This document shows, in pieces, positions 20,601 to 29,118 of a DNA stretch of 64,000 bases. The notes below the pieces were generated by a model. That model searched no databases. It saw only the letters and a program-made list of their open reading frames with translations, and was not told the origin of the DNA. Made by a program: the position numbers and the translations under genes. Within the stretch, counting starts at the first letter, position 1. Every line of letters begins with the position of its first letter. Source of the stretch: FEN-1139 sp964396375 (lineage in GTDB: Bacteria; Myxococcota_A; Polyangia; Polyangiales; Polyangiaceae); NCBI GenBank assembly GCA_964396375.1, contig CAYNEY010000019.1:1-64000 (forward strand). The letters are read 5' to 3'.

Positions 20601-23600
20601 AGAGGCTGAGCAACGCTTGCCGCGTCGCCTCATGCCGCGGATCGACCTCCAGAGCATCCCGGTAAACCGCCAGGGCACCGTTCGGATCAGCTAGCCGCTG
20701 ACAGCGCACCTCACCAAGGCGTGCGAAGAGATCGAGACGCTCCGCACCGTCGGTGGTCACCTCGATGTGTCGTTCCAGACACGATGCCAGCTCTTGCCAA
20801 GAGGATTTCCGTTCAAAGAGCCGCTCGAGCGCCCGCAACGCCACGTCTTCTGGACCGAACTCGTCGATCACCGCCTGCCAAACCGCAATCGCCTCATCCA
20901 CCTCACCCAACTTATCCGCCAGCAGCTCGGCCCGACGCGTCAGCAGCACCCGACGAAGCTCAGAGTTGGTCTCGTGCTGATACCGCCTCGCCAAGATTGC
21001 CGAAAGATCCGCGTACCGCTCCTTCGCCAGGTACAGGGCATCGAGAGCAGAAAGCGCGTCGGTGTCATCATCACTTTCCTCGAGACACGCGACATATGCA
21101 GCGATCGCCGCGTCGCCATCCGCGAGTTCGTCCCGGTGAATCTGACCGAGCCGGCGCTGAATCTCTCTGCGCTCGTGGGAGCTTTCGACTAGGCCGACCT
21201 CCAAAGTCAGAACCTCTGCCAACTCGGACATCTGCCGCGTCTGCGTGTAGATGCGCTCCAGGGCCTCGGCCGCGGGCAAGGTGAGCACGGCATCCCTTGG
21301 GTCGAGACTGGTCACACGCTTATAGGTCTTCTCCGCAGCGTCTATGTCCGAGAGCAGGCTCTCCTCGACATGCGCGAGCTGCATGCCCACGGCGGCTCGT
21401 TCCGACAACCCCGGAGCCACATCGAACGTCTGGTGGAGCACGCGCGCGATCTGCTGCGGATCTCCCAACCGACGGCCGATCTCGATCATGCGGGTTCGCG
21501 CCTCGTCGTCGGCGGGACACTTGGGCACGTAACGAGCCAGCACCTCAAAGGCTCCTCGGTCGTCTCGCAGTCGCTCGTCTCGCAGGGTGGCGATCCGTCG
21601 CAGTAGCTCACTTTGCAGAACCGCGATGTCCTCTCCCGTGGTGGCTTCCAGGCACTCCAGTCGGACCTCCAGAATCCTCACCAGATCCCGAATCTCGTCG
21701 CGCTCCAAGTACACCGACTCGAGTGCCCGCGCCATTCTCGGTCTGAGAGCGACGATGCCAAGGATACGTTCGCCAAGTGCTCGAGCATCGAAGTCATTGA
21801 CGTCGCCTTCGAGCACGTCCTCCACGTAGCCGATGGCGTCCTCGGGTCGGTGAAGCTTGTCCAAGAAGAGCACCGCCAGCCGCCGCTTCAGCTCCACAGC
21901 GGCCTCACCCTCCGTGATCTCCAAGCGTCGTGTAAGGAGCTGCGCGAGCGGCTCGTGTCGCTCGTAGCGCGAATACAGCCGGTCCAACGTCTCGAGTGCC
22001 TGCGAGAAGAGCGGATCAATCTCCAGGATCCGTTCGAAGTACGCAATCGCCTTGACCGGATCGCCCACGATCTCTTCGGCGATCAGCGCCACCTCCGAGA
22101 GCATTTCGATCCGCCGCGTGCTGTCCTCGATACGCTCGATCGCACGCCCGTACATCGCCTCCAGCTCCCCCCAACGCTCCGCGGCCGTGAGGATATCCTT
22201 GAGCCGCTCGAAAGCCCGCTGGTTCGAGGGCGCCAACACCAACAGCCGTTCGAGGTAGGGTGTCGCTCCAACCGGGTCGCCTAACCTCTCCTCATGAAGG
22301 TGTGCCGCACGCTCGCACAAGCCAAGCTCAATCTCGTGCGGCAACGGCTGAGCCAAGACCAAACGAAGCGCGTCGGCTAGATCGGTGGGGCGCCCAGCCG
22401 CGACGGCCAGTGATTCTGCTCGCTCCCAAAGCTCGGACTGCTCTGGGAATTCAGCGAGAGCGCGCAGTGCGTAGTCGAGCGCTGCGCTCCGCTCCCCCAG
22501 CCGATCCGCATGCAGGTCGCACAAACGCCCCACCAGGAGCAGCTTGGTCTCGCGATCTTCTGCGCGAGACAGCATTACGCCAAGCGCTTGGGCCTCACGA
22601 CGCGGTTCACCCATCGACGCGAAGCGTCCAGCCAGAACCTCTGCTGCTGCAAAGCGCACTGCCTGGTTGTCGAGTAGCCGTTCGACGATCGACAGCGCGC
22701 GCGGCTCGCTGCCCACGCCGTCGAGCACCCGCACCGCCGCGGCCAGGGCGTCCTTCGGACGGTCGAGAGCCGAGAGGTAGAGCTCCGCCAGGTGCAACTC
22801 CAGATTGTTACGCTCCTCGCCCGCCAAGAGGTCTCGCTCGCGTTCCATAATCGCGACCGCACGCTCGGTTTGTTCCGATGCAAGCAGCAGTCGCGACAAG
22901 GCGGTGAGTGCCTGACGATGGTCCGGAACGAGTTCGAGCAACTTGGTCCACACCTCAATGGCGCGCTCCGGCTCGGCGTGAATCTGCTCCTCCCGCTCAG
23001 CAAACTCAGACAGAAGTGCCACCTGGGTCGCGAGATCCTCGGCGTGCTCGATCCGATGCGCGAGCAGAGACCGCTGCTCGTTGCGTCGGTCATGCTGGAT
23101 GAGGAGGAGCAACAGGGCCTGTTCAGCCTCGCGCTCCCGCGGCAGGCGCGACAAGATTCTCTGGTAGGTGGCGATGGCTGCGTCGACCTGGAGAAGCTCG
23201 TTGGCTTGAACGCGCGCCAGCGTGAGCTCGAGCTTGCGACGCTCATCAGAATCAGCACCCTCGGCGGCCACTGTCGTCTCGGACTGAGCCTCCGGCTCGG
23301 CGCGCTTACCCTTCTTCTTTCCCTTCTTCTTACCGCGCCCCTCCTCCACCTCACTCGGTGTTGCTGAAACCACTGGCGGCGGGGCGACCGACTCCTCACC
23401 CAAGGTCTGGAGCCGTGTCTGATAGGCTTCGACGAACGCGTCCCAAGTTCCGGCGGCACGGGTCGTGCTCTCGAAAGCAAAGGCAACCCGCTCGTTGGTG
23501 GGGGAAAGCTCAAAGGCACGACGTGCTGCCAGTGCCGCGTTCTTCTTGTCGAGCAGTCGCTGCCCGAGCACATCAATCAAGCGAAACAGCACACCAAGCT

Positions 23601-26049
23601 TATCTTCATCACTGTCGCTCGCTGCGATCACCAGTTCGTACAGCGGAGGAAGCCGCACCCACTTCTCCTCGGCCTCGTAGATTGGGATCAGCTTCTGAAC
23701 CGCGCGCATATCCGAGGGATCCACGGTCAACATGCGCTCGTAGGAGCGCATGGCGCGTTCCGGCTGACCCAAGTTGTCTTCGAAGACACGGGCCGCCCTC
23801 TGCGAGAGTTCGACCTTGAGTTCACCGCTGCTGGTTCGGTCAGCGGCGTTGCTCAATACCTCGGCCAACCCCTCCCAATCGCTCTGGGCCGCGTAGAGCT
23901 CGGTCAACGCGTCGTAGTCACCCTTCTGCAAGTAGGCATCACGCAGCACCCGCAGGGCTCGCGCGTGCCCTGGCGTGAGTTCGAGCACCCGCCGCCAAGT
24001 CTTGATGCTGGCTTCAGTGTCGCCAAGGTGCTCCGCGTAGACGGTACCGAGCCGCTGAAGAAATGTGGATTTGCTGGCGTCGTCAGCACTGGCGGCAACC
24101 CTCTTCTCCAGGGAAAATGCCAACGTCTCGAAATCACGGTGTCGCTCGGCGTGCTTCTCAAGAGCGTCTAACACGTCCGCTCGCGAAGCATCCTCGTCGA
24201 GAATTTGTTTGTAGAGCTTGAGCGCGTCGGGCACCTTGTGCAGCTTATCCGCGGCGATCTCCGCCATTTCCCTGAGGAGCCCCACCCGTTCCGCACCGCT
24301 TGCACGCTCCGCCTGCTGCGAGAGCAGGCCAAAGAGTGGCTCCCACGCTCGGCGGCGACGGTACAGGTCGTTCAGTTTTTCGGTCGCCTCCGGATCGCCG
24401 GGGGCGATCGCGAGCAGGCTCTCATAGGCCTCCGTGGCGTTCTGAAAGTTGGTGAACTGCTCCAACCAACGTCGGGCCACACTCCGGAATAGCGAGGTCT
24501 TCTCTTCTGCGTTCGGCGTGACCTGAGCCAGCTTGGTCTGGTAGGTGAGCAACTCTCGGTGGCGACCCAGAACGTCATACAAGCGCACCAGCTCGCGGAG
24601 CTCCTCCACATCGTTCTCATCCAATCGCTCATCCAACTGAACGATCTGGTGGAGCACGGTCACGAGCGAGGTGTCGCTGCGTACGTAGGTGCGGTAAACG
24701 GTAGCTACTTCACGCAGAATTTCTAGGCGCTTCTGGTACTGGTCGGCAGGAGTACGCTCCAGTTGCTGACGGAGCAGTTCGACCAGCGCCGTGAAACCCG
24801 AGGTCGACTTGTACAAGCGCTTCAGGGACTCACGGGCAGTCTCGTTGTCGGGATCCTGGCGCAGAATCGCCTTGTACTGCTCGATGGCGCGCTGAGCATT
24901 CTGTTGCTTCTCCAACAGTTGGGCGATCTCAGTGGCAATTGCTGCCTTCTTGGCTCCATCAACCATGACGTTGGTGGCGGCCTGCAGTACGTCGATCAGC
25001 CGCGACTCGTCATCCAAAGTCCGGCAGTACTCTCGAAAGAAATCGAGCGTGAGTTCGTGCGCCGGTGCAAGTTTGCGGATCCGCTCGAACCAGGGCTCTG
25101 CATCCTCCGAGTGACCACGCTCTTTTCTATGCAGCTCGGCGATCTGCAAGAGCTGCTCGATGCTCTCTGGGTTGGCCAGGTCTCGCTGCTTCACCTCGCG
25201 CTCATACAGCGCGACCAACTCATCCCAGCGCTGCTCGGTGGTGTAGAGAGTGGAGAGATACTGGAGCGCTTCGGTGTGTCCCGGTGCGTCGCGAAGCAGT
25301 CGCTCGTACGCGGCGACCGTGCGGGGCGTGTCCTCCAACCGATAACGACATATTCGGGCAAGTCGCAGCCCGGATTGAACCCTAGAGGTGACATCTGGCC
25401 CACGTGCGGTGAGCCGCTCGAGACAACGAACGACCTCCTCCCAACTCTCGGTCTTTCGGTAGCATTGCTCGAGCATCAAACCGGCTTGGACGTTGCTGGC
25501 GTCCAGGCGTACCGCCTGCTCCAGGCGCTCAATCACCCGGTCGAGGTTTGGCGTGGGAGCGTAGCGCAGCTCCATCTCTGCGGAGCGCATCAGCATCGAC
25601 CCGCGGTACACGTCGTCGGTCGCGGACTCGACCTCGCTCGCGTAGCTCTCGGCCAACTCTTCCCAACGGGCCTTTCGCTCAGTGGACTCGGCAAGGCTAG
25701 AAGCGGCACTTGTGTCACCGGCAAGCGCAAGCTGCCCAAGCAGCTCCATCGCCTTGTGCTCCTCGAAGAGGTGATCGCGAAGCACACTAGCGAGCGCGCG
25801 CATCGCGAGGCTCCGAGCCCCAGCGTCCGTCACGATGCTCAAGCCAAGCTCTATCAAACGAGCTACCGCCGCATACTCGCCACGGCTACGGTGCGCTTCG
25901 CTGGCCCGCTCCAGGGCAGCCAGAGTCTCGGCTGGAGGAAGCGATGCGGACGGAGCGGTGAGAACCTCCGTGAGCGCGTCCCACGAGGCACTGGCATCCG
26001 GATCCGCTTGCAACTGTCCGAGGAGATTCATGATTCTTTCGGTGTTCAT
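14680..26049 (-). CDS. Giant TPR-repeat scaffold protein (about 3,789 residues; AgmK/GltI-like)
   Basis: An 11.4-kb gene made almost entirely of tetratricopeptide/HAT-like helical repeats of 34-40 residues (recurring A-x-x-x-Y/L-E-R-x-L-x-L-x-P pattern). The start is placed at the ATG at 26049 (MNTERIMNLLGQLQ), since the 38 residues upstream in frame are Gly/Pro-rich and unlike the rest. There is no signal peptide and no membrane span, so it is probably cytoplasmic. A single Lys-rich break (KKKGKKKGK) lies near residue 910. Composition is very acidic and rich in Ala, Glu, Leu and Arg. From memory, the gliding-motility protein AgmK (GltI) of Myxococcus xanthus is a TPR protein of nearly the same length. 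The match in size and architecture is suggestive but none of the other glt genes is in this window. A role as a large assembly scaffold is inference. Confidence 0.8.
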   Translation of the reverse strand: MNTERIMNLLGQLQADPDASASWDALTEVLTAPSASLPPAETLAALERASEAHRSRGEYAAVARLIELGLSIVTDAGARSLAMRALASVLRDHLFEEHKAMELLGQLALAGDTSAASSLAESTERKARWEELAESYASEVESATDDVYRGSMLMRSAEMELRYAPTPNLDRVIERLEQAVRLDASNVQAGLMLEQCYRKTESWEEVVRCLERLTARGPDVTSRVQSGLRLARICRYRLEDTPRTVAAYERLLRDAPGHTEALQYLSTLYTTEQRWDELVALYEREVKQRDLANPESIEQLLQIAELHRKERGHSEDAEPWFERIRKLAPAHELTLDFFREYCRTLDDESRLIDVLQAATNVMVDGAKKAAIATEIAQLLEKQQNAQRAIEQYKAILRQDPDNETARESLKRLYKSTSGFTALVELLRQQLERTPADQYQKRLEILREVATVYRTYVRSDTSLVTVLHQIVQLDERLDENDVEELRELVRLYDVLGRHRELLTYQTKLAQVTPNAEEKTSLFRSVARRWLEQFTNFQNATEAYESLLAIAPGDPEATEKLNDLYRRRRAWEPLFGLLSQQAERASGAERVGLLREMAEIAADKLHKVPDALKLYKQILDEDASRADVLDALEKHAERHRDFETLAFSLEKRVAASADDASKSTFLQRLGTVYAEHLGDTEASIKTWRRVLELTPGHARALRVLRDAYLQKGDYDALTELYAAQSDWEGLAEVLSNAADRTSSGELKVELSQRAARVFEDNLGQPERAMRSYERMLTVDPSDMRAVQKLIPIYEAEEKWVRLPPLYELVIAASDSDEDKLGVLFRLIDVLGQRLLDKKNAALAARRAFELSPTNERVAFAFESTTRAAGTWDAFVEAYQTRLQTLGEESVAPPPVVSATPSEVEEGRGKKKGKKKGKRAEPEAQSETTVAAEGADSDERRKLELTLARVQANELLQVDAAIATYQRILSRLPREREAEQALLLLLIQHDRRNEQRSLLAHRIEHAEDLATQVALLSEFAEREEQIHAEPERAIEVWTKLLELVPDHRQALTALSRLLLASEQTERAVAIMERERDLLAGEERNNLELHLAELYLSALDRPKDALAAAVRVLDGVGSEPRALSIVERLLDNQAVRFAAAEVLAGRFASMGEPRREAQALGVMLSRAEDRETKLLLVGRLCDLHADRLGERSAALDYALRALAEFPEQSELWERAESLAVAAGRPTDLADALRLVLAQPLPHEIELGLCERAAHLHEERLGDPVGATPYLERLLVLAPSNQRAFERLKDILTAAERWGELEAMYGRAIERIEDSTRRIEMLSEVALIAEEIVGDPVKAIAYFERILEIDPLFSQALETLDRLYSRYERHEPLAQLLTRRLEITEGEAAVELKRRLAVLFLDKLHRPEDAIGYVEDVLEGDVNDFDARALGERILGIVALRPRMARALESVYLERDEIRDLVRILEVRLECLEATTGEDIAVLQSELLRRIATLRDERLRDDRGAFEVLARYVPKCPADDEARTRMIEIGRRLGDPQQIARVLHQTFDVAPGLSERAAVGMQLAHVEESLLSDIDAAEKTYKRVTSLDPRDAVLTLPAAEALERIYTQTRQMSELAEVLTLEVGLVESSHERREIQRRLGQIHRDELADGDAAIAAYVACLEESDDDTDALSALDALYLAKERYADLSAILARRYQHETNSELRRVLLTRRAELLADKLGEVDEAIAVWQAVIDEFGPEDVALRALERLFERKSSWQELASCLERHIEVTTDGAERLDLFARLGEVRCQRLADPNGALAVYRDALEVDPRHEATRQALLSLLEDAEPAVRREAARILRPVFEQEENGELLLRVLAIEVEFEDDPMERQQLFRMATSVAETRLENPVRAFEYASRGARESLGSGELEGWLAHLDRLARAGKLSRELVALMRDIVGEILDGAVQLDVTLRIAAMARDDLSDLTLAREYYEKALEIRPDELSALVALERLHEESGDASRLLEILVRRAEVADNEAEQKALLFRQAHLLEDRLGEPARAVEVYERLVDIDFDPKAISALDRLYRKLERFETLIVLLQRRLDRASDDKADLLALTAQIYADHVGDLPRALDELEQALLLDAAHASSVALLEQLLANAKEPEERARAASLLEPVYVSRGEHTRVLSTQKARLDATSMPEERRDLLLRMAQIEEEQLEDFPAALETMARLFHEDCTDGHAREELERLAKVAGAERRLAEIYESELEQITTDDPSSASLAVRAGELFALQGEMERSLIHYRRALRVHPDNAQLFAAIDAILYGLSRHQDRVELYRDSLAYRFDAEDRLNALHVVVALQRYQLAQPAEAIASLCEAMEIDDMHPPTLDALMDLYRSEAKWPKLAELLLHRADRADDVTVAAAFRVTLADLWESELGSPDRAIDQLEEVTRQLPNHPEALQRLEQLRERPDCKRRAVEILRPLYESADDWQSIIRLNRDRLELAEDATDRVAVLRETAELYEQRAGDVEQARRALVLALEAEPSDLSVRAEFERLSEITGEFSELVRVYSELLEASPDLAARRDLLAVVAQTYDARLDDPRRALSSFGALHELEPEDLATLEQMERLATLLSDWPTLVKVLVKKADLVLGDDDRASCLRRVGEVRRDMLEDPEGAIEAYEKALDLEPDSTFTVDCLIGLLSNGSRRRRLIELLIRRVELADPEENDLKFEHLLTAAGLIEVEPGESQRAIDLLASALELRANDLDVMKRLARLYESERQWPELLENLRVQASLESAPTQRAVLRARSAEVLAAELSDFDEALECYRAVLEDVPGDEKAQHAVFVIGRDHEEHREKVAEILVPVLTVSGAHRRLVDVLELRLTVLHDPFARAETLREIKQIWETQLSFPKEALDALLRAVTELPGDVALFDEINRLAAVTDGYAKVADVLDERARATFDPELVCDLCVRLGQIAEDQLKNPARAVDAYRRAVDQTGDRGDLLQALDRLLVTLGDAESLVDVLERRAAVESDDTTVAELYYRLAVLQLEHFKQAAQAIGTLRMALDRVTDHSSSIELLESLSDQVALFDDVADVLEPVYRSTGRCDRLAALFEKRVRFARGDSERLDMRRQLAQVLEEECHDQVRAAQVLLEGLKEDLSDGLLLDEIERLGLATNTLAASADALVELLEADTALPQDLLRDIWLRLAGWYEQHLKVPPQAEKCLLCAARLDPANEEILGQLETLYRSCDQRRELFDVLRQRARLVLDEADRERLIREAAELAKGLDDTALHEAVVRELLSSADGNLWALRELSELRRKALDYQELFQLLEKQIELEVEPRTLFGLRHEAARIARDHLGRLDRAIELLWVLFEDEPSDQVAAAGLSELLTKTERYEELCRVLDRQLELATSTGERKVVRLETARIREKLGDSMAAMESLRAILDEEPNEAEAVLLLSGLLEQTGQNQELAELLERQIDSARERQDGDAEVRLMTRLAEVCEVQLDDRERAVATYRTLLGRYARHVPSLLALLELHTKSNDHHEMAGVLEELLQVFEGSERGQYAAQLADVRQRLGDTEREAEAVAIALSIDENDTKLRARLLSLYDQMQRYPEVCQLICRQAELTAERPRQIELYREAAEVYRNKLSDAAGAATVLERASQLVPENRELLLELCDAYNDSGRSDLAAEALERIVASYGGRRSRELADIHRRLGEAYLTLGHPERAREEYEKAFRIEPGNVTVIVRLAEVSMKIGDAKRAQQLYGSLMIQVQKLEPGGPITKALIYARRGEASLVLGEMEKAKTDFERALQADPSLGWVKEKLVQLKG

Positions 26050-26260
26050 CGTCCACCCGTTCCTGCCGAGTTCAAGACTGCCGGCCCCGTGACGAGAGCC
26101 GCTGTGCGAGGGTAGACCGGCCGGTGGCGGCGACACAAGCACGAGGCCGCCAATAACGAGCATCCCCGCCCTGGGGTCGGCCCGTGGGTTCGGTGGCCTT
26201 CAGATTCCTATCGTAGCCGGCCGGTTGCCGAGACCTGGCCGAACGGCTAACTCGCCACGC

Positions 26261-28258
26261 ATGAGCAGCCGCACAGCCCGTCCGTGCCCACGGTTCGCGG
26301 GATCCCGTCCATCACTCGCGCCCTGGTTTGTCCGGCTTGCACTCCTTGCGACCCTTGGGCCCACCCTTTCCGGCTGCCGCGGCTGCAGGGAAGAGCGCCC
26401 CTTCACGCCGTATGTTCTGGACGCTACTGTCCCGGCCGCGCCCAGTGCCCCTGCCCCACCGAATCCGTCCGGCTCCGTGACGCCCCCACCTACCGCAGAG
26501 ATCGTCGCAGGCGCCCGGCTCGAGCCCCCGACGCGCACCGTGACCGCCCTCGGACGAAGCTTTGAGGTGCCAGCTCACCGTGCCGCGGAGCTGCTGGTGG
26601 AGCGAGACTTGAACGGCGACCAGCGCACGGACGCGCTGCTCCTGCTCCAAGCGCTTCCAAGCGCGCCGCCATCCCAGCCACGGCGTGAGCTCTGGTTCTT
26701 CCCTGACGGTGACGACGCGAAACCCATCTTCGCGTTGCCAGGATGGGTGCCCACGGCTCCATCTTGCACACAAGCAACCAAGCTCGCCGTGTTTGACGGC
26801 CGCTTGATCATGCTGGATGTTCACGCGCACTGCGAACCCCGGTTGCCGGAACGGGTTCCGACACGCTTCCTTGCTCTGCTCGAGCGGCCGCCAGCTACGC
26901 GCGTCCTGCTTGGACTACGACTCGCGGAACCGGCTGCCTCCGAGGCGCTCGAGGTGCGCGCATCGATGGCTGATCGTGATGGTGACGGACGGCGTGATCT
27001 CGCATTCGATGTCAAACTGCTGGTGGACGGAGCGACCGAAACCTTGAGCCTCGGATGGCTCGATCGTGCTGCTGGCTTCGCCTACGAGCCGTCCCTCTTC
27101 GTCGAATCGCTGACGCGGCGCCTCGGAGAGCTGGAAGGGCTCTCCCGGGATCGAGCCCGATCTCGAGAGCTTACCGCTCGTGTCGCCCACCTGCGCCGAC
27201 TCCTGACGTCCGTCTGTCAACAGAGCGCCACTACCCGAGTCTGGGACTGGGACGGAAGAGAGATAGCCTGTCCGGAACTCGACCGGATCGCCCTACGCCT
27301 CGCTCAGCTCGACATAAGAGGAGCTTTGAACCGCGGTGACCGGCTGGCTGCGGCCGGAGCCTTCGGCGATGGCCTCGTGTGGTTCGGTGGCCTCTCGGCT
27401 GGCGATCGCGAGTCGCTGAGGAAGAGTGTAGAATCAAACTTGGTCGAGATCACTCCCCGGGGGCGCGCCGAGGTCACCCCTCGTCCTGCAAAGCGTCTCG
27501 GAATGGCGCGTTACAGTCCGCTCGCCTTCGATACGGAGGGTCGGCTCCTGATCCAGACCGACCAAGGCTCCGCGATCCGCGTGGCACCAAACGGTCTCGA
27601 GACGCCGCTCGAGGAGCCGAATGCGCTCCGCACCAACCTCTCGGTGACCGATGGCGTGGGAAAGAAGCTCCTTCGACTCCTCCCTGGTTGCGATCGCTCC
27701 GAGTTGCTGTTCGTGGTCGGCGGTGAGCAACGCATGGCGCTGCTCCCTCCCATCCCCACCGGACTGCTCGCGCCCCGCCCAGGTTCCTGTCGAGGGGGAG
27801 TCGTCGAAGTCCACTTCTCCCCTCTCGAGTGGTTGGGGGAGGTGCCCGTAGGGCTCGCCAACGGCCGCTGCACGCACCCAAGCGATCCCGGATTCTGTAC
27901 CGATTCGAAATCACTGGGCACAGCCAAACCAGGCTCTCCGCGCTCGCCGGACGGGCAGAGCATGGTAGCGCTGACTCCGATCGGCCTTCTCGTACACCGA
28001 GGCTTGAAGACCGAGCGATGGCGTGGCGAAGTACTCGGCGACACCGCGCTCCTCACCGACTGCGTGGTAGCAAATGGAGCGAAGGCGCTCGCCTGTGTCC
28101 GCAACGACCGGGTGCTCTTCGTCACTCGCGAACTGGTGCCGAGAGCAGAAGTGCCGGACAGCGGCACGCCACCACCGGCTCAGGATCCCGGCCAAGCGCT
28201 CGTTTTGGACGGCGGCCTAGCGCTCAAGCCGGGGAGTGCTCCGGCATCCTCAAACTGA
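26261..28258 (+). CDS. Large lipoprotein with EF-hand-like loops, function unknown
   Basis: The ATG at 26261 gives a 665-residue protein; an in-frame ATG at 26225 would add 12 residues. A long basic n-region and a hydrophobic core (VRLALLATLGPTLSGC) end in a lipobox, so it is probably membrane-anchored in the periplasm or on the surface. A Pro-rich linker follows. Two loops, LNGDQRTDALL and DRDGDGRRDLAFD, resemble calcium-binding DxDxDG repeats of FG-GAP/dockerin type. A central Cys-containing region and a late stretch with beta-strand character (about 400-620) have no recognisable family. It diverges from the giant TPR gene and converges on efp with only four bases between them. Confidence 0.65.
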   Translation: MSSRTARPCPRFAGSRPSLAPWFVRLALLATLGPTLSGCRGCREERPFTPYVLDATVPAAPSAPAPPNPSGSVTPPPTAEIVAGARLEPPTRTVTALGRSFEVPAHRAAELLVERDLNGDQRTDALLLLQALPSAPPSQPRRELWFFPDGDDAKPIFALPGWVPTAPSCTQATKLAVFDGRLIMLDVHAHCEPRLPERVPTRFLALLERPPATRVLLGLRLAEPAASEALEVRASMADRDGDGRRDLAFDVKLLVDGATETLSLGWLDRAAGFAYEPSLFVESLTRRLGELEGLSRDRARSRELTARVAHLRRLLTSVCQQSATTRVWDWDGREIACPELDRIALRLAQLDIRGALNRGDRLAAAGAFGDGLVWFGGLSAGDRESLRKSVESNLVEITPRGRAEVTPRPAKRLGMARYSPLAFDTEGRLLIQTDQGSAIRVAPNGLETPLEEPNALRTNLSVTDGVGKKLLRLLPGCDRSELLFVVGGEQRMALLPPIPTGLLAPRPGSCRGGVVEVHFSPLEWLGEVPVGLANGRCTHPSDPGFCTDSKSLGTAKPGSPRSPDGQSMVALTPIGLLVHRGLKTERWRGEVLGDTALLTDCVVANGAKALACVRNDRVLFVTRELVPRAEVPDSGTPPPAQDPGQALVLDGGLALKPGSAPASSN

Positions 28259-28262
28259 GAGG

Positions 28263-28826
28263 CTACGGTTGACGGGTGCGCTCCAGATAAGAGCGCGTAC
28301 GCGTGTCGACCTTGATCCAGTCGTTCTCGTTGATGAAGAGGGGAACAGGAACCATCGCACCCGACGACACCTTCGCCGGCTTGGTAACGTTGGTCGCGGT
28401 ATCGCCGCGCACTCCCGGCTCTGTTTCCACCACCTGGACCACGACGTGCGGCGGCAACGTGACACTGACGGGATTACCCTTGTACAGGGTGACCGTAACG
28501 TCGATCCCATCAATCAAGAAGTCAGCATCCTCCCCAACTATCTCCCGGTGCACAGTGAGCTGCTCTCCGGAAAGGGAACTCATGAAGCAGTACCCGTCCC
28601 CGTCCGGGTAGATGAACTGCATGCTCCGATCCTCAACGTCAGCTGGGTCGAATTTCTCACCCGATCGGATATTGCGCTCGAGGATCCCACCGGTTAGCAG
28701 GTTCTTCATCTTGGTTCGGGTGAACGCCTGCCCTTTTCCGGGCTTGACGAACTGGAACTCGACGACGATGTAGGGTTGCCCCTCGTACATCATCTTCAAT
28801 CCCTTGCGGATATCACTCGTGTCCAT
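28263..28826 (-). CDS. efp: Translation elongation factor P
   Basis: A 187-residue protein with three OB/KOW-like barrels. It binds the ribosome between P and E sites and relieves stalling at polyproline. Seen: the KOW-like N-domain with Lys31 at the tip of the loop (VKPGKGQAFTRTK), the position modified in many bacteria, and the C-terminal barrel ending in KVDTRTRSYLERT. The ATG at 28826 matches the normal family start; the longer frame up to 28904 is Arg/Ser-rich and rejected. No modification enzyme (EpmA/EpmB or EarP) is nearby. Several proteins here contain long proline runs, including the PEGA protein at 60134, which would need this factor. Confidence 0.95.
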   Translation of the reverse strand: MDTSDIRKGLKMMYEGQPYIVVEFQFVKPGKGQAFTRTKMKNLLTGGILERNIRSGEKFDPADVEDRSMQFIYPDGDGYCFMSSLSGEQLTVHREIVGEDADFLIDGIDVTVTLYKGNPVSVTLPPHVVVQVVETEPGVRGDTATNVTKPAKVSSGAMVPVPLFINENDWIKVDTRTRSYLERTRQP

Positions 28827-29118
28827 AAGCCTCGATCGCTCGTTCTTCCGCAACCCTTCGCTGCGGCGCGACCGGGCTCTAGCTTCGCTTCCGGCGAGCA
28901 GCAAGGCGGATTCGACCGGAGGGAGTCACGGGTTCGGCCAACTGCGCCAAGGGTGTGATCCACCCATCACGTAACATCGGGTAATTACCCACCTGTGGCC
29001 AGGTCCGACATCCGGACCATCAACCGGTCGAGATTTCCATCGTCGCGGAGGATAAGCTGGTTTGCTACATCGCTGGCGCACCTCGGGGACCGCTGGCGAG
29101 GGGCGCAGGTGGACCGTC
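28827..29118. promoter_or_regulatory. Divergent intergenic region between efp and a TPR membrane protein
   Basis: 292 bases with no convincing gene. It must hold the promoters of efp (leftward) and of the gene at 29119 (rightward). I cannot identify -35/-10 hexamers with confidence. AGGTGGA at 29107-29113 is the ribosome-binding site for the gene on the right. Confidence 0.5.

Noticed and set aside
24763..26115. 450-codon plus-strand frame opposite the N-terminus of the giant TPR gene
   Set aside because: Leu/Gln-rich antisense of TPR repeats. Many such frames occur along the whole gene, which is a known by-product of its codon bias.
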